Below, piece after piece: positions 5,431-6,535 of a stretch of DNA of 6,535 nt (positions within the stretch are counted from its first letter, which is position 1; each line of letters starts with the position of its first letter). The position numbers were made by a program, and so were the translations under genes. The stretch is from Methanoculleus sp. (GTDB lineage Archaea > Halobacteriota > Methanomicrobia > Methanomicrobiales > Methanoculleaceae): assembly GCA_028698765.1 (NCBI GenBank), contig JAQVVW010000085.1, positions 1 to 6,535 of the forward strand, in the 5' to 3' direction. Below the pieces are notes generated by a model that did no database searches, was not told the DNA's origin, and was given only the letters and a program-made list of their open reading frames with translations.

Positions 5431-6195
5431 TTACCGGGAAAGCCTTTCTGCAACCAGCTCAGCGGCCCGCTCCCCGGAGAGCAGCATCCCGCCGAAGATC
5501 GGCCCCATGCGGCACTCCCCGGCGACGGCGTTTGCTGCCATACCGGTGACGAAGAGGCCGGGGAAGACCTCTTTCGTGTGGTCGAGGATCCGGGTCTCGG
5601 CACGCTCGGCCCACATGAAACTCTCGCCCTTCACCCGGAGGTTGCCGCCTTTTTTCTCGACCATCCGGGCGACCACGGCGTCGTGGCCGGTGGCATCTAC
5701 GGTGCAGGTGCAGGCCATGGTGAGCGGGTCGACGTGCAGCCCGGCCATATCGACGGGCGTCCAGTTGACGACGAGGCCGCCGACCCTGCCGTCGCCCCGG
5801 ATCATGACGTCTTCGACGGAGGTGAGGTTGAAGAACTCGACGCCGGCGTCGCAGGCGGCTGCGGTGAGCTTCGCGACCGCTTCGACCGATTTTGCGACGT
5901 AGTAGCCCTCTTCGAACTCTTTGTAGGCGATACCGAACCGGTCGAGGAGCCGCCGGGCCTCTTCCTGGACGACGATCCGGGGAAACATCATTCCCCCGCC
6001 CCACATGCCGCCGCCGATGCTAAGTTTCTTCTCGATGAGTGCGCATTTGACGCCCCGCTCCCCGAGGAGCGCGGCGCAGGCGAGCCCCGACGGCCCTCCG
6101 CCGATGACGGCGGCGTCCATCTCGAGGTAGTCGATGATCGCCCGGTGCTGCTCCTCGAGGATCGCCCTGCTGATGGTCACTTCGTTCAGCGTCAT
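5431..6195 (-). CDS. thi4: Sulfide-dependent ADP-thiazole synthase (Thi4 family)
   Basis: Thi4 makes the adenylated thiazole of thiamine from NAD and glycine plus sulfur. The 254 residues show a dinucleotide-binding motif GGGPSGLA (32-39), IEKKLSIGGGMWGGGMMFPRI (54-74), VVNWTPVDMAGLHVDPLT (142-159), DATGHDA (167-173), and the end motif GMAANAVAGECRMGPIFGGMLLSG (218-241). Yeast Thi4 gives up its own active-site cysteine sulfur. Here the aligned position is His154, as in the Methanocaldococcus jannaschii enzyme, which uses free sulfide and Fe(II) and turns over many times. This suits an anaerobic, sulfide-rich methanogen. I chose the ATG at 6195 (MTLNEVTIS), which fits family length. An upstream in-frame ATG at 6270 would add 25 residues without family character. 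No TPP riboswitch is apparent upstream. Confidence 0.95.
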   Translation of the reverse strand: MTLNEVTISRAILEEQHRAIIDYLEMDAAVIGGGPSGLACAALLGERGVKCALIEKKLSIGGGMWGGGMMFPRIVVQEEARRLLDRFGIAYKEFEEGYYVAKSVEAVAKLTAAACDAGVEFFNLTSVEDVMIRGDGRVGGLVVNWTPVDMAGLHVDPLTMACTCTVDATGHDAVVARMVEKKGGNLRVKGESFMWAERAETRILDHTKEVFPGLFVTGMAANAVAGECRMGPIFGGMLLSGERAAELVAERLSR

Positions 6196-6332
6196 CCGAT
6201 TCTTACTTATGGCACCGGAGAGAGATAAGGGCACTGGCGCGTGTGGGAAACACACCGGATCGCGGTTCAAACGGAAGCAACCGGAGAGAGTGGCAGAGAC
6301 CTTAAGAGCAATCCGGTCAGATATATACCGTC
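6196..6332. promoter_or_regulatory. Divergent promoter region with four ACCGGA motifs
   Basis: This 137-nt gap separates divergent thi4 and htpX. ACCGGA occurs at 6214-6219, 6254-6259 and 6280-6285 on the + strand and at 6312-6317 on the - strand. The first and third copies extend to an 11-nt direct repeat, ACCGGAGAGAG (6214-6224 and 6280-6290). A short hairpin-capable repeat GTGTG/CACAC lies at 6241-6245 and 6251-6255. For thi4, CTTATCT (6229 to 6223, - strand) is a weak TATA candidate about 30 nt before the ATG. The cluster may be a regulator-binding array, but that is inference. Confidence 0.45.
6300..6309 (+). promoter_or_regulatory. Weak TATA candidate for htpX
   Basis: CCTTAAGAGC is centred about 28 nt before the ATG at 6333, the distance expected for a leaderless archaeal mRNA, and no ribosome-binding site is seen before that ATG. 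A better-looking TATATA at 6322-6327 is only 6 nt from the ATG. It would start transcription inside the gene and would serve only a shorter form beginning at the in-frame ATG at 6363. Confidence 0.35.
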
Positions 6333-6535
6333 ATGAAGTGGACGCGCGACTTCGGTCTCACTATGAGGATGTTTCTCACGTCGTTCCTGCTCCTCATAGT
6401 CTACCTGATCTTCCTGGGCGTCCTTTCCGCCCTGGGATTCCCCTTTGAGTTCCTCCTGCTGGTGGCCGCCGGGATGGCGTTCCTCCAGTTCTTCTTCTCC
6501 GATAAGCTGGTGCTCTGGAGCACCAGCACCCGGAT
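6333..6535 (+). CDS. htpX: HtpX-type membrane zinc metalloprotease (M48), 5' part
   Basis: Only the first 67 residues are in the window. They read MKWTRDFGLTMRMFLTSFLL, then two hydrophobic stretches (about 14-34 and 37-55) and SDKLVLWSTSTR. This N-terminus, with a short basic leader, two membrane helices and then the FSDKL segment, is what archaeal HtpX proteases show before their catalytic domain. HtpX degrades damaged membrane proteins using a zinc ion held by HExxH, with its active site on the cytoplasmic side. That motif lies beyond the window edge, so activity cannot be judged here. The ATG at 6333 is preferred over 6363 because family members begin MKWxRDxGLT. Confidence 0.82.
   Translation, partial: MKWTRDFGLTMRMFLTSFLLLIVYLIFLGVLSALGFPFEFLLLVAAGMAFLQFFFSDKLVLWSTSTR

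Noticed and set aside
5428..6228. A 266-codon open frame on the + strand opposite thi4
   Set aside because: Composition is biased to Asp, Gly, Pro and Ala, and the opposite strand encodes a complete Thi4 with all motifs.
6196..6270. A TPP riboswitch upstream of thi4
   Set aside because: The conserved CUGAGA and related thi-box elements are absent on the - strand, and the space before the ATG seems too short for the aptamer if transcription starts near the TATA candidate.

Overview
The window is dense archaeal chromosome, most likely from a Methanoculleus-like methanogen (Methanomicrobiales). The evidence is a set of archaea-only or archaeal/eukaryal genes (Rpo7, Spt4, S24e, S27ae, L40e, a Kae1-Bud32 fusion, GTP-dependent dephospho-CoA kinase), together with high G+C, a strong preference for G or C at third codon positions and archaeal TATA-type promoter elements. 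The genus assignment is recollection-based inference. The domain assignment is firm.

Left part (1-3933 and on to 4682, all on the + strand): this is the conserved archaeal information-processing cluster. In order it holds the 3' part of a PIN-domain protein gene, rpo7 (RNA polymerase subunit E'), spt4 (elongation factor, formerly RpoE''), and a DUF359 GTP-dependent dephospho-CoA kinase. These four are packed with 6 nt, 1 nt and a 1-nt TGATG overlap between them. A 212-nt gap follows that contains several inverted repeats and a possible 41-codon ORF that starts at a GTGA overlap. A clear TATA box then precedes rps24e and rps27ae. After a GC-rich, T-tailed terminator-like site comes a single gene fusing Kae1 and Bud32, two KEOPS subunits that make the universal t6A tRNA modification. 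It overlaps by ATGA with an ITP/XTP pyrophosphatase gene (RdgB/HAM1 family). Next is rpl40e, a 48-residue zinc-ribbon ribosomal protein. Genes here serve transcription, translation, tRNA modification, nucleotide-pool cleaning and coenzyme A synthesis.

Right part: two genes lie on the - strand. One is a Bles03/DUF1917-type protein of unknown function, convergent with rpl40e. The other is thi4, a thiazole synthase of thiamine biosynthesis with the histidine typical of the sulfide-dependent archaeal enzymes. A 137-nt divergent intergenic region with four copies of the hexamer ACCGGA separates thi4 from the 5' end of an htpX-type membrane metalloprotease gene on the + strand, which runs off the window.

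I found no mobile element, CRISPR array, tRNA, rRNA or defence system. I see no new multi-gene system. The best leads are the structured 212-nt gap, the small coupled ORF, the ACCGGA cluster and the uncharacterised Bles03-like protein.
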